The notes under the pieces: generated by a model
What the model was told of the DNA's origin: nothing
The model's input: only the letters and a program-made list of their open reading frames with translations
Database searches by the model: none
Origin: JBBIJR01 sp037445875
GTDB taxonomy: Bacteria; CLD3; SB21
Assembly: GCA_037445875.1 (NCBI GenBank)
Contig: JBBIJR010000058.1
Span: 1 to 22,285 of the forward strand
DNA: 22,285 nt
Reading direction: 5' to 3'
In this document: piece after piece, positions 7,079 through 15,032 of the stretch
Layout of the letters: each line of letters begins with the position of its first letter
Numbering within the stretch: position 1 is the first letter of the stretch
Position numbers and translations under genes: made by a program

Positions 7079-8788
7079 ATGGCCGCAAGAGGTTCACGAA
7101 AAAAATCCACGAAATACATCTTCGTCACCGGGGGCGTGATCTCTTCTCTCGGTAAGGGCATAGCGGCCGCCAGCCTGGGCATGCTGCTGAAGGCGCGCGG
7201 CCTCTCCGTCACGATCCAGAAGTTCGACCCTTACATCAACGTCGATCCCGGTACAATGAGCCCCTATCAGCACGGGGAAGTGTTCGTCACCGACGACGGC
7301 GCCGAGACGGACCTCGATCTCGGCCACTACGAGCGGTTCATCGACGTCAACCTGACGACGAAGAACAGCCACACGACGGGCAAGGTGTACAAAACCGTCA
7401 TCGATCGCGAGCGGCGGGGCGATTACCTGGGCGCGACTGTGCAGGTCATTCCGCACATCACCGACGAGATCAAGGAACGCATCTGCAGCCTTTCCGCGGA
7501 CGGGTACGACATCATCATTACGGAGATCGGCGGAACGGTCGGCGATATCGAAAGCCTGCCGTTTCTGGAAGCGATCCGGCAGTTCAGCCTCGAAAAAGGC
7601 AGCCACAACACGATCCGCATCCATGTCACGCTGGTGCCGTTCATCAAGACTTCCGACGAACTCAAGACGAAGCCGACGCAGCACAGCGTGATGAAGCTTC
7701 GCGAGATCGGCATTCAGCCGGACGTACTGTTGTGCCGCACGGAGCGGCCGCTCTCGAAGGACCTGCGCGCCAAGATCGCCCTCTTCTGCAACGTCAGCGC
7801 CGACGCCGTGATCGAGGCATCGGACGTCAGGTCGATCTACGAAGTGCCGCTCATCATGAACCGCAACGGGCTGGACGAGCTGATCATGAAAAAGCTCAAC
7901 CTCCGGCACTCGGCCGCCGACCTGTCGTCGTGGGAGCGTCTCGTCCACCGGATCTACGAGCCGCAGAAGACGGTGCGGATCGCCGTGTGCGGCAAATACA
8001 CCGGTTTGCCGGACGCGTACAAGAGCATTCTCGAATCGTTCATCCATGCCGGCGTGGACAACAACGCGCGCGTGGATGTGCAGTGGATCGATTCCGTTCA
8101 ACTCGAAACGGGCGACCTGCACAGCCGTTTCGAAGGCATCCACGGGGTGCTCGTGCCCGGCGGTTTCGGCTCCCGCGGCATCGAAGGCATGATCAAGGCC
8201 GTCGAATACGCGCGCACGCAGCGGATTCCGTTCTTGGGCATCTGTCTGGGCATGCAGTGCGCCAGTATCGAGTTCGCCCGCAACGTGTGCGGCCTCGAGG
8301 CGGCCAACAGCAGCGAGTTCGCCAAACNNNNNNNNNNGACGAAGCATCCCGTGATCGACCTGATGGAATCGCAGAAGAGCATCAAGGAGATGGGCGCCAC
8401 CATGCGGCTGGGCGCGTATCCGTGCGTTCTGGCGGAAGGCACGCGGGCTTTCGCCGCCTACCGAGCCCCGTTGATCAGCGAGCGCCACCGCCACCGGTAT
8501 GAATTCAACAATCGGTACATCGAGAAGTTCGAATCCCACGGTATGACGTTCTCCGGAAAATCGCCGGAGGGCCATCTGGTGGAGATCATCGAACTGAAGG
8601 ACCACCCATGGTTCGTCGGCGTCCAGTTTCACCCCGAACTCAAGTCCCGCGCGATCAAACCACACCCCCTGTTCCGCGACTTCGTCAAGGCGGCGCTGGA
8701 GCACAAGGCCCGCAAGGAGGCCCCGCCGCAAAAGTCGATGACCCTGCCGGCCCAGGGAGTCCGCGATCCCGAACTCGTCACCGCCTGA
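7079..8788 (+). CDS. pyrG: CTP synthase (contains assembly gap)
   Basis: The enzyme aminates UTP to CTP with ATP and glutamine in the cytoplasm. The protein is about 569 residues, slightly longer than the usual 530-550. The synthetase domain begins KYIFVTGGVISSLGKGIAAA, with the P-loop-like lysine and the metal/UTP site GAETDLDLGHYERF. The glutaminase domain has the nucleophile in GICLGMQ (Cys389) and the FHPELKSR pair (His518, Glu520). ATG 7079 is chosen because the conserved part starts 14 residues later and upstream codons overlap the terminator. No ribosome site is visible. Ten N at 8328-8337 interrupt codons 417-420. The frame reads through correctly only because the placeholder happens to equal 1 modulo 3. 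Identity is certain. Confidence 0.97.
   Translation: MAARGSRKKSTKYIFVTGGVISSLGKGIAAASLGMLLKARGLSVTIQKFDPYINVDPGTMSPYQHGEVFVTDDGAETDLDLGHYERFIDVNLTTKNSHTTGKVYKTVIDRERRGDYLGATVQVIPHITDEIKERICSLSADGYDIIITEIGGTVGDIESLPFLEAIRQFSLEKGSHNTIRIHVTLVPFIKTSDELKTKPTQHSVMKLREIGIQPDVLLCRTERPLSKDLRAKIALFCNVSADAVIEASDVRSIYEVPLIMNRNGLDELIMKKLNLRHSAADLSSWERLVHRIYEPQKTVRIAVCGKYTGLPDAYKSILESFIHAGVDNNARVDVQWIDSVQLETGDLHSRFEGIHGVLVPGGFGSRGIEGMIKAVEYARTQRIPFLGICLGMQCASIEFARNVCGLEAANSSEFAKXXXXTKHPVIDLMESQKSIKEMGATMRLGAYPCVLAEGTRAFAAYRAPLISERHRHRYEFNNRYIEKFESHGMTFSGKSPEGHLVEIIELKDHPWFVGVQFHPELKSRAIKPHPLFRDFVKAALEHKARKEAPPQKSMTLPAQGVRDPELVTA
8328..8337. other. Assembly gap (10 N) inside pyrG
   Basis: Ten consecutive N interrupt the glutaminase domain between codons reading NSSEFAK and TKHPVIDLM. 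The round length suggests a scaffolding placeholder, not a measured gap. From memory, related CTP synthases have about three residues between the EF/EM pair and TKHPVIDLM, which would correspond to one missing base here. Confidence 0.95.
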
Positions 8789-8826
8789 ACCGCACGCTTC
8801 CTCCATTCCTTCACCCGTGACGTCGG

Positions 8827-10455
8827 ATGGCCAGCGTCATTCAAAGCGATTTTCTCGTCATAGGATCCGGCATTGCCGGCTTCTCGACGGCCCTCAAGTG
8901 TGCCCGCGTCGGATCGGTCGTCGTCATCACGAAGAAGAGCGACACGGAGAGCAACACCAACTACGCTCAGGGCGGCATCGCGTCCGTCATCGCACCGGAC
9001 GACAGTTTCGAACTTCACATTCAGGACACCCTGACGGCGGGCGCCGGTCTGTGCCATCGCGAGGCCGTCGAACTGCTCGTCCGTAAAGGTCCGTCGGCCA
9101 TCGAGGAACTGCTCGCCGTCGGCGTGCAGTTCACCTCGCACGACGGCCGGCTGGATCTCGGCCGGGAAGGGGGCCACTCCCGCAGCCGCATCGTGCACGC
9201 CAAAGACCTGACGGGCCGCGAGATCGAGCGGGCCCTCGTGACCGCGATCAAGGCCAATCCGAATATCGTGGTGTACGAGAACCACGTGGCGCTCGAGATC
9301 CTCACCGAACATCATCTCGGCCGGGACGTCTCGAACGGATCGTCCATTCACGCGTACGGGGCCTACGCGCTGGACGTCGAGGCCAATAAGGTCAAGACGT
9401 TCCTCTCCGGCATCACGATCCTTTCCACCGGCGGCTGCGGCCAGGTATACAAGCACACGACCAATCCATCCATCGCCACCGGAGACGGCATCGCGATGGC
9501 CTACCGGGCCGGGGCCCTCGTGGCCAATCTTGAGTTCATGCAGTTTCACCCCACTTCCCTCTACCATCCCCAGGCAAGCTCGTTTCTGATCAGCGAGGCC
9601 GTTCGGGGATTCGGAGCGCACCTCGTCACGTCCTCGGGCGAGCGCTTCATGGAGCGGTATCATGCGATGAAGGAACTCGCACCGCGGGACATCGTGGCAC
9701 GGGCCATCGACGCCGAAATGAAGAAGAGCGGCGACCCTTGCGTGTATCTGGACCTCCGGCACCTGAAGGCGGAGCGCATCATCGAACGTTTTCCGAACAT
9801 TCACACCCGGTGTGCGGAATTGAAGATCGACATCACACGGGAACCGGTGCCGGTCGTGCCGGCGGCGCACTACATGTGCGGCGGAGTGGTGACGACCTTG
9901 CGCGGCGAGACGAACATCGAGCGGCTGTATGCGTGCGGGGAAGTGGCGCACACCGGCGTGCACGGGGCCAACCGCCTGGCCAGCAACTCTCTGCTAGAGG
10001 CGGTGGTATTCGCCCGCGAGGTGTTCGACAGCGCGTCCGCCCTGCTGAGGTCGGGCCTCCGTGAACGAAAGGATTTCCCCGAATGGGATGAAAGCGGCAC
10101 CTTCAGTACGGAGGAGTGGATTCTCGTCGAACACAACCGGTCCGAAATACAGCAGATTATGTGGAATTACGTGGGCATCGTCCGTTCCAATCTTCGATTG
10201 GAACGAGCGGAGCGGCGTTTGAAGCTCATTTCCGAGGAGATCGAGGCGTTCTACAAGAAGACCAAAGTCACCGAATCCTTGATCGAGCTTCGCAACCTGG
10301 CCAAGGTGGCCCGTCTCATCGTGCGATGCGCAAAATGGCGGCGCGAAAGCCGGGGCCTCCACTACACGACCGATTATCCGTCCGCCAACGACCGGACCTT
10401 CCTGCGTGACACAACGATCGACACGTTCCAGTCCTATGCCGAACCCACAGACTAG
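8827..10455 (+). CDS. nadB: L-aspartate oxidase
   Basis: This is a 542-residue FAD flavoprotein that oxidises L-aspartate to iminoaspartate, the first step of de novo NAD synthesis (the next enzyme would be NadA). The dinucleotide-binding motif is IGSGIAGFSTA near residue 12, followed by NTNYAQGGIA. The substrate region is EFMQFHPTSLY and RGFGAHLVTSSGERFM, and the family hallmark is HTGVHGANRLASNSLLEA before a helical C-terminal domain. Length and the HGANRLASNS signature favour NadB over succinate dehydrogenase or fumarate reductase subunit A. The start at 8827 lies 14 residues before the FAD motif. It ends in a TAG whose bases overlap the stop of a small gene on the opposite strand. No terminator follows. 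nadA and nadC are not in the window. Confidence 0.96.
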   Translation: MASVIQSDFLVIGSGIAGFSTALKCARVGSVVVITKKSDTESNTNYAQGGIASVIAPDDSFELHIQDTLTAGAGLCHREAVELLVRKGPSAIEELLAVGVQFTSHDGRLDLGREGGHSRSRIVHAKDLTGREIERALVTAIKANPNIVVYENHVALEILTEHHLGRDVSNGSSIHAYGAYALDVEANKVKTFLSGITILSTGGCGQVYKHTTNPSIATGDGIAMAYRAGALVANLEFMQFHPTSLYHPQASSFLISEAVRGFGAHLVTSSGERFMERYHAMKELAPRDIVARAIDAEMKKSGDPCVYLDLRHLKAERIIERFPNIHTRCAELKIDITREPVPVVPAAHYMCGGVVTTLRGETNIERLYACGEVAHTGVHGANRLASNSLLEAVVFAREVFDSASALLRSGLRERKDFPEWDESGTFSTEEWILVEHNRSEIQQIMWNYVGIVRSNLRLERAERRLKLISEEIEAFYKKTKVTESLIELRNLAKVARLIVRCAKWRRESRGLHYTTDYPSANDRTFLRDTTIDTFQSYAEPTD

Positions 10456-10628
10456 CTCTTCTGCAACTCATCGATCACTTTTTTCAGAAAGACCTCTTCC
10501 CCCTTCAAGTCTTCCCGCACGTCCTGTCTTTCCGTTCCCGCGATTTCCATGCGCAGATCCGAGACGTAGTGTTCAAGAACTCTCCTAAGCTTTCCGGCCT
10601 CGTCCGGTGTCAACCTGAGATCCACCAT
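10452..10628 (-). CDS. 58-residue helical small protein, unknown function
   Basis: This small gene is hidden in the space after nadB. It translates to 58 residues starting MVDLRLTPDEAGKLRRVLEH, continuing YVSDLRMEIAGTERQDVRED and ending KKVIDELQKS. GGAAGGAG lies 5 bases before the ATG (start at 10628), which supports real translation. The pattern of leucine and charged residues predicts two amphipathic helices. The central YVSDLRMEIAGT block resembles short, functionally uncharacterised proteins that I recall from several phyla, but I cannot confirm a family. Its TAG stop lies within the same CTAG palindrome as the nadB stop, so the two genes are convergent and overlap by 4 bases. Codon use is normal. 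It has no signal peptide and is probably cytoplasmic. Confidence 0.75.
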   Translation of the reverse strand: MVDLRLTPDEAGKLRRVLEHYVSDLRMEIAGTERQDVREDLKGEEVFLKKVIDELQKS

Positions 10629-10785
10629 GGCGTCTCCTTCCGTTGGTTACAGGTCAATGTACAGTACGCAGAATGAAAATCCAAACCGGGCGGACGGCTC
10701 GAAATAACCAACCGGCTAAACATCGACGCCCTGAGATAGCTGTTCCCCTTATGCTATTGCTACCGGGACGAGTAAGAAAAGGACA

Positions 10786-10797
10786 GGGCTTTAGCCC
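10786..10797. repeat. Short inverted repeat GGGCT-TT-AGCCC
   Basis: A 5-bp perfect inverted repeat lies in the gap before the methyltransferase gene. The motif resembles REP-type palindromes, but only one copy is seen in this window and no transposase is nearby. Confidence 0.4.
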
Positions 10798-10803
10798 AAG
10801 GGT

Positions 10804-10823
10804 GGTATTCCGAGGTATTCCGA
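10804..10823 (+). repeat. Perfect 10-bp direct tandem repeat next to a -35 box
   Basis: GGTATTCCGA occurs twice head-to-tail (10804-10813 and 10814-10823) and ends exactly where a TTGTAT -35 candidate starts. One helical turn per copy is the spacing expected of a protein-binding direct repeat, but it could also be debris of a mobile repeat. Confidence 0.6.
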
Positions 10824-10852
10824 TTGTATCCCATCGTTAAAATGGGTATGTT
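10824..10852 (+). promoter_or_regulatory. Candidate promoter of the rRNA methyltransferase gene
   Basis: TTGTAT (10824-10829), a 17-base spacer and TATGTT (10847-10852) put the start near 10859, just ahead of the ATG at 10870. The spacer itself is an inverted repeat, CCCAT at 10830-10834 and ATGGG at 10842-10846, a possible operator. Confidence 0.45.
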
Positions 10853-10869
10853 CTGCGAGGAAGCAGCTT

Positions 10870-12057
10870 ATGGCGCGGCCGACATCTGGTTATGAACCGC
10901 TGATCGCGAAGACCTTCCATGGTCTGGAAACCGTGCTGGCGGAGGAACTGAAGCACATCGGCGCTCGGGAGATCCGGCCGACCCGGCGGGCGGTGTTGTG
11001 CCAGGGCGACCGCACGGTCCTGTACCGGGCGAACCTGTGGTTACGAACGGCGCTGAGAGTCCTGGTCCCGATCGCCGTGTTTCGCGCCCGACACGAACTG
11101 AAACTGTACGAGAAGATCCGGGAGTTAAATTGGCGTAGGTATTTGTCCGTGGACGACACGCTGGCCGTGGACAGCGTAGTGGCTTCGAAGTATTTTCCAC
11201 ACTCCCAATTTGCGGCCAGGCGCGTGAAGGACGCCATTGTGGACCAGTTCCGCGAAGCCACTGGCCGGCGGCCTTCGGTGGACACGGAAGATCCGACCGT
11301 CCGGGTACACCTCCACGTCGCACATGACGAATGTACGCTGGCCCTGGACAGCTCCGGCGCATCCCTCCACAAACGGGGATATAGGATGGAAGGCGAGAGG
11401 GCCCCGTTGAACGAAGTGCTGGCCGCGGGCATGGTGCTCCTCAGCGAATGGACGGGAACGGGCACGTTCATCGACCCCATGTGCGGTTCGGGCACACTGG
11501 CCGTCGAAGCGGGCTGGATTGCGCGCCGCACGGCGCCGGGCCTGATGCGCGAAGATTTCGGATTCATGCGATGGAAGGATTTCGACGAGGCGCTGTGGAT
11601 GAAGATCCGGCAGGAGGCACACGAGCGGCGGCGCCCTCTGCCGACCGGCACGATGCTGATCGCTTCCGACGCGTCCGCGCTCGCCGTCGAGGCTGCGGGC
11701 CGCAATATTACGCGGGCCGGCCTGGAACGAGACATTCACCTGAGCGAACGGGATTTTCTCACGTTGCGGGCTCCGTCGGCCAGGGGACTGATCATGATGA
11801 ATCCGCCGTACGGAGAGCGGCTCGTTCCTGCGAACCTGTATGGCCTGTACCGCGGTATGGGCGATCACCTCAAACGGGAGTTTGCGGGCTACGACGCGTG
11901 GGTCATCAGCGCGGATCGCGAAGCCCTCAAGCGCATCGGCCTCAGACCATCGAAAAAGATCACATTGTTCAACGGATCGATCGAGTGCCGGTTCCAGCAC
12001 TACGCGCTGTACAAAGGAAGTTTGAAGAAAAAACACCAACCAACCGAATCGCTGTAG
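10870..12057 (+). CDS. THUMP-domain class I RNA methyltransferase (RlmL N-terminal / YpsC-like)
   Basis: This is a 395-residue protein. The N-terminus (IAKTFHGLETVLAEELKHIG) and the following about 150 residues match the ferredoxin-like plus THUMP RNA-binding part of the COG0116 family. It then has GYRMEGERAPLNEVLAAGM and the Rossmann methyltransferase with the SAM loop DPMCGSGTLAVEA (about residues 200-212) and the catalytic NPPYGER (about 313-319). Relatives methylate N2 of guanosine in 23S rRNA (RlmL G2445 in E. coli; YpsC is the single-domain form). This protein has the single-domain length and lacks the RlmK part. GAGGAAG precedes the ATG. The next gene starts 41 bases downstream on the same strand. 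Exact target base is not determined by sequence; the family is secure. Confidence 0.92.
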   Translation: MARPTSGYEPLIAKTFHGLETVLAEELKHIGAREIRPTRRAVLCQGDRTVLYRANLWLRTALRVLVPIAVFRARHELKLYEKIRELNWRRYLSVDDTLAVDSVVASKYFPHSQFAARRVKDAIVDQFREATGRRPSVDTEDPTVRVHLHVAHDECTLALDSSGASLHKRGYRMEGERAPLNEVLAAGMVLLSEWTGTGTFIDPMCGSGTLAVEAGWIARRTAPGLMREDFGFMRWKDFDEALWMKIRQEAHERRRPLPTGTMLIASDASALAVEAAGRNITRAGLERDIHLSERDFLTLRAPSARGLIMMNPPYGERLVPANLYGLYRGMGDHLKREFAGYDAWVISADREALKRIGLRPSKKITLFNGSIECRFQHYALYKGSLKKKHQPTESL

Positions 12058-12098
12058 AACGCAACAGCTCTTATCCACTCCAATGAACAGGTACACCC

Positions 12099-14144
12099 AT
12101 GAAACCCATTACGGTTTTCCTTCTCTGCGGATGGTTTGTCACGGCACAAACCTCTCTGTGCGCACAGCTTAGCGGTCAGTCCATGAGTTCCGTCTCCGAA
12201 TCCACGATCGACGCCGTCATTCAATCGCTGACGGACACATACGGGGAGGCCGAAAAGGCACGCATCGAGCGCGGCGTACGCCAGGTGGCCGCGTTCTGGA
12301 CCGCTTCGGACGGATCCGTGGCGGATTTCAACCGGTTCTGCACGACGCGCTTTGTCCCTTCCGGCGAACCCCTCGACGCGATGTTCAACCGACTGTCGGA
12401 GAACCTGGAAGTACTGGTTGGCCACCTCAACAAGATTAGCCTCGATCTCAAGAAGCCCGTGCACCTCGACATGGGCGAGATCTCTCCGCTGGACGAGCTC
12501 TTTGCCGGATACGACCCGTCGGCCCATCTCACGGAGGATTTCTTCCAAAACAAGATCGCCTTCGCCGTGATCCTGAATTTCCCTTCGTACTCGCTGGCCG
12601 AAAAGACCGAACAGGGAGCCTCGTGGGACCGCCGGCAGTGGGCCCACGCCCGCATGGGCGATCTGTTCACCTCCCGCGTGCCTGCGGATGTCAACCAGGC
12701 GTATGCGCAGGCACTCTCCGCGGCCGACACGTATATTTCCGCCTACAATATCTATATGGGCAACCTCGTCGACGCAAAAGGCCAAACGATGTTCTCGAAA
12801 GAACTTCGCCTGATCACGCACTGGGGCCTGCGAGACGAACTCAAATCGCAATACGCCCACAAGGACGGCCTGGTTCGCCAGCGCACGATCTACGATGTGA
12901 TGAAACGCATCATCACGCAGGAAATCCCATCGAATGTGATCGACAGCGACCGGTATCAATGGAATCCGGGAACGAATAAGGTGTACAAGGACGGGAAGGA
13001 GGTCGCCTTCCAGCCGGAGCCGGATACCCGATACGAGTACCTGATCAAGAATTTCAAGGCCGTCAAGGCGCTGGATCCGTTCTATCCGCAATTCGCCGAT
13101 TACGTCCAGCGGCGTTTCGATGCTGAAATGGAGATTTCTGTAGAGGACGTGGAGAAGTTGTTCATCGGTCTGCTCTCATCGCCGCAGGTACGCAAGGTGG
13201 GCACGTTGATCTCCAGGAGGCTGGGACGGAAGCTGGAGCCGTTCGACATCTGGTACGATGGTTTCAAATCACGAAGTGCGATCTCCGAAGAGGAACTCAC
13301 GAAACAGACCCGCAGCCGATATCCCACGAAGGAGGCCTTCGAAAAGGACCTGTCCGGGATCCTCCTCAAGCTCGGCTTTGACGAAACGAAGGCGCAGTTC
13401 ATCACGTCCAGAGTCGCCGTGGACGCTTCCCGAGGGGCCGGGCATGCATGGGGCGCGGAGATGAAATCGGAAAAATCGCGCCTGCGCACGCGTGTCGGCA
13501 AGGACGGCATGGACTACAAAGGTTACAATATCGCCGTGCATGAATTCGGCCACAACGTCGAACAGACGATTTCGCTGCACGACGTGGATTACTACGTGCT
13601 GCGGGGCGTGCCCAATACCGCGTTCACCGAGGCGCTGGCGTTCTGCTTCCAGGCACGCGATCTCGAGCTGCTCGGGATCAAGAACGAGGACGTGAACCGG
13701 AAGCATCTGAAGACACTCGATAATCTCTGGGCCACGTACGAGATCATGGGAGTTTCGCTGGTGGACATTCGCGTGTGGAAGTGGATGTACGAACATCCCG
13801 ACGCGACGCCGGCCGAGTTGAAGGGACAGGTGATTGCGATCGCCGGAGACGTCTGGAACTCCTACTACGCGGACGTGTTCGGTACCAGGGACCAGCCGAT
13901 CCTTGCCGTCTATTCGCACATGATCGATTACCCGTTGTATCTGAGCGCGTATCCCATCGGCCACCTCATCGATTTTCAGATCGAGCGGTACATCGAGGGT
14001 AAGAATCTCGCGCAGGAAATCCAGCGCATGCTCGTATCCGGCCGCGTCCTGCCGCAGCAATGGATGAAACAGGCGGTGGGTAAGGAGATCAGCGCGGAAC
14101 CCCTGTTGACGGCGGCCGACCAGGCGCTGCAGGCGATCAAGTAG
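12099..14144 (+). CDS. Secreted zinc metallopeptidase with HEFGH motif (M3-like gluzincin)
   Basis: This is a 681-residue protein with a signal peptide (MKPITVFLLCGWFVTAQTS, cleavage near CAQ). The body is almost entirely helical. The zinc site is HEFGHNVEQ (His481, Glu482, His485), and the likely third ligand is Glu511 in TAFTEALAF, 26 residues after the second histidine. M3 oligopeptidases such as thimet oligopeptidase have 25. Other M3-like features are the helical fold and the length, but I do not see the usual M3 substrate loop, so it may be a diverged branch. An exported location and peptide hydrolysis are inferred. Gaps to the flanking genes are 41 and 39 bases, compatible with one transcript from the methyltransferase gene through to the hydrolase. 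Hydrolase activity is well supported; subfamily is not. Confidence 0.8.
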   Translation: MKPITVFLLCGWFVTAQTSLCAQLSGQSMSSVSESTIDAVIQSLTDTYGEAEKARIERGVRQVAAFWTASDGSVADFNRFCTTRFVPSGEPLDAMFNRLSENLEVLVGHLNKISLDLKKPVHLDMGEISPLDELFAGYDPSAHLTEDFFQNKIAFAVILNFPSYSLAEKTEQGASWDRRQWAHARMGDLFTSRVPADVNQAYAQALSAADTYISAYNIYMGNLVDAKGQTMFSKELRLITHWGLRDELKSQYAHKDGLVRQRTIYDVMKRIITQEIPSNVIDSDRYQWNPGTNKVYKDGKEVAFQPEPDTRYEYLIKNFKAVKALDPFYPQFADYVQRRFDAEMEISVEDVEKLFIGLLSSPQVRKVGTLISRRLGRKLEPFDIWYDGFKSRSAISEEELTKQTRSRYPTKEAFEKDLSGILLKLGFDETKAQFITSRVAVDASRGAGHAWGAEMKSEKSRLRTRVGKDGMDYKGYNIAVHEFGHNVEQTISLHDVDYYVLRGVPNTAFTEALAFCFQARDLELLGIKNEDVNRKHLKTLDNLWATYEIMGVSLVDIRVWKWMYEHPDATPAELKGQVIAIAGDVWNSYYADVFGTRDQPILAVYSHMIDYPLYLSAYPIGHLIDFQIERYIEGKNLAQEIQRMLVSGRVLPQQWMKQAVGKEISAEPLLTAADQALQAIK

Positions 14145-14183
14145 GAAATATCTGCCCCGGTTTGTCGAACGGCAGGACGATTG

Positions 14184-15020
14184 GTGACGATGCGATCGGC
14201 TAAAAGACTGTTGCTGCCGTTCGCCGTCGCGTGCGGGCTGTACGGAGGTCTGGTGCTGATGTTCGCTCTGCTTGAAAACACGTTCATCTACTTTCCCTCT
14301 CGTCCGGTCTTTGCGCCTCCCTCGGGCCCGGAATTTCCCTATCGGTGGATTCGCCTGACGACCGCGGACGGTGTCGAACTGGCGGGGTGGGAGATCGACG
14401 GCCCGGACTCGTCGGCCCCGTGGCTCATCGTCTTTCACGGGAATGCGGGGAACATCGGCGGCCGGGTCGATAAGTTCGCGATGCTTCGGGAGTGCGGCCT
14501 CAACCTGCTGGCCGTGGACTACCGGGGATACGGACGGAGCGGCGGTTCGCCGGACGAACAGGGATTGTACCGAGACGCCGAGGCGTGTTACGATCACGTG
14601 CTCCATCGCGGGACACCGCCGGAACGAATTTTCCTATACGGCGAATCGTTGGGCTCGGCGGTGGCCATCGATCTGGCGGCGCGCCGCCCGGTGGGCGCCT
14701 TGATAGCGGAAGGGGCGTTCACCTCCATCGCCGACCGCGGATCGGAGATCTATCCGTTCCTGCCGGTGCGCTGGATGGTGCGAAACCGCTTTGCCTCCAT
14801 CGATAAGATCGGACACGTGCGCGCGCCGAAATTATTCCTCCATGCCGACAATGACGAGGTCATACCTCTTTCGCATGGCCGCAGGCTGTTCGAAGCGTCG
14901 TCGGAACCGCGAACATTCGTCCCGTTGCGCGGCGATCACAACGGCGCGTTTATGATCGACGCGGAGCATTACACCGGTGCGATCGCCGAGTTTCTACGCT
15001 CGATCGCACCGCAACCCTGA
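14184..15020 (+). CDS. Membrane-anchored alpha/beta hydrolase (BEM46/ABHD13-like)
   Basis: This serine hydrolase of about 278 residues has an N-terminal membrane anchor (RLLLPFAVACGLYGGLVLMF) and then LENTFIYFPSRP, typical of the BEM46/YfhR group. Fold markers are the oxyanion strand VFHGNAGNIGGR, LAVDYRGYGRSGGSP, the nucleophile elbow YGESLGS (Ser at about residue 155), the acid in HADNDEVIPL and the terminal GDHNGAF histidine. GTG at 14184 is favoured because AGGA at 14174-14177 is 6 bases away; TTG 14181 and ATG 14190 are in-frame alternatives. The natural substrate is unknown for most of this group; thioesterase or lipid esterase roles are only guesses. The Crp/Fnr gene follows after 12 bases, so the two probably share a transcript. 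Confidence 0.88.
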   Translation: MTMRSAKRLLLPFAVACGLYGGLVLMFALLENTFIYFPSRPVFAPPSGPEFPYRWIRLTTADGVELAGWEIDGPDSSAPWLIVFHGNAGNIGGRVDKFAMLRECGLNLLAVDYRGYGRSGGSPDEQGLYRDAEACYDHVLHRGTPPERIFLYGESLGSAVAIDLAARRPVGALIAEGAFTSIADRGSEIYPFLPVRWMVRNRFASIDKIGHVRAPKLFLHADNDEVIPLSHGRRLFEASSEPRTFVPLRGDHNGAFMIDAEHYTGAIAEFLRSIAPQP

Positions 15021-15032
15021 CGGAGCGGTGTC

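Noticed and set aside
7094..8806. A 570-codon open frame antisense to pyrG
   Set aside because: It covers a certain CTP synthase gene, runs through the N gap only because N is not read as a stop, and its translation is low-complexity Arg/Ala/Val/Asp.
10786..10823. Remnant of an IS200/RAYT-type mobile element
   Set aside because: A single short palindrome and a tandem repeat, with no transposase fragment, target duplication or second copy in the window.
10643..10840. A 65-codon + strand frame before the methyltransferase gene
   Set aside because: No ribosome site, odd composition, and it overlaps the direct repeat and promoter candidates.
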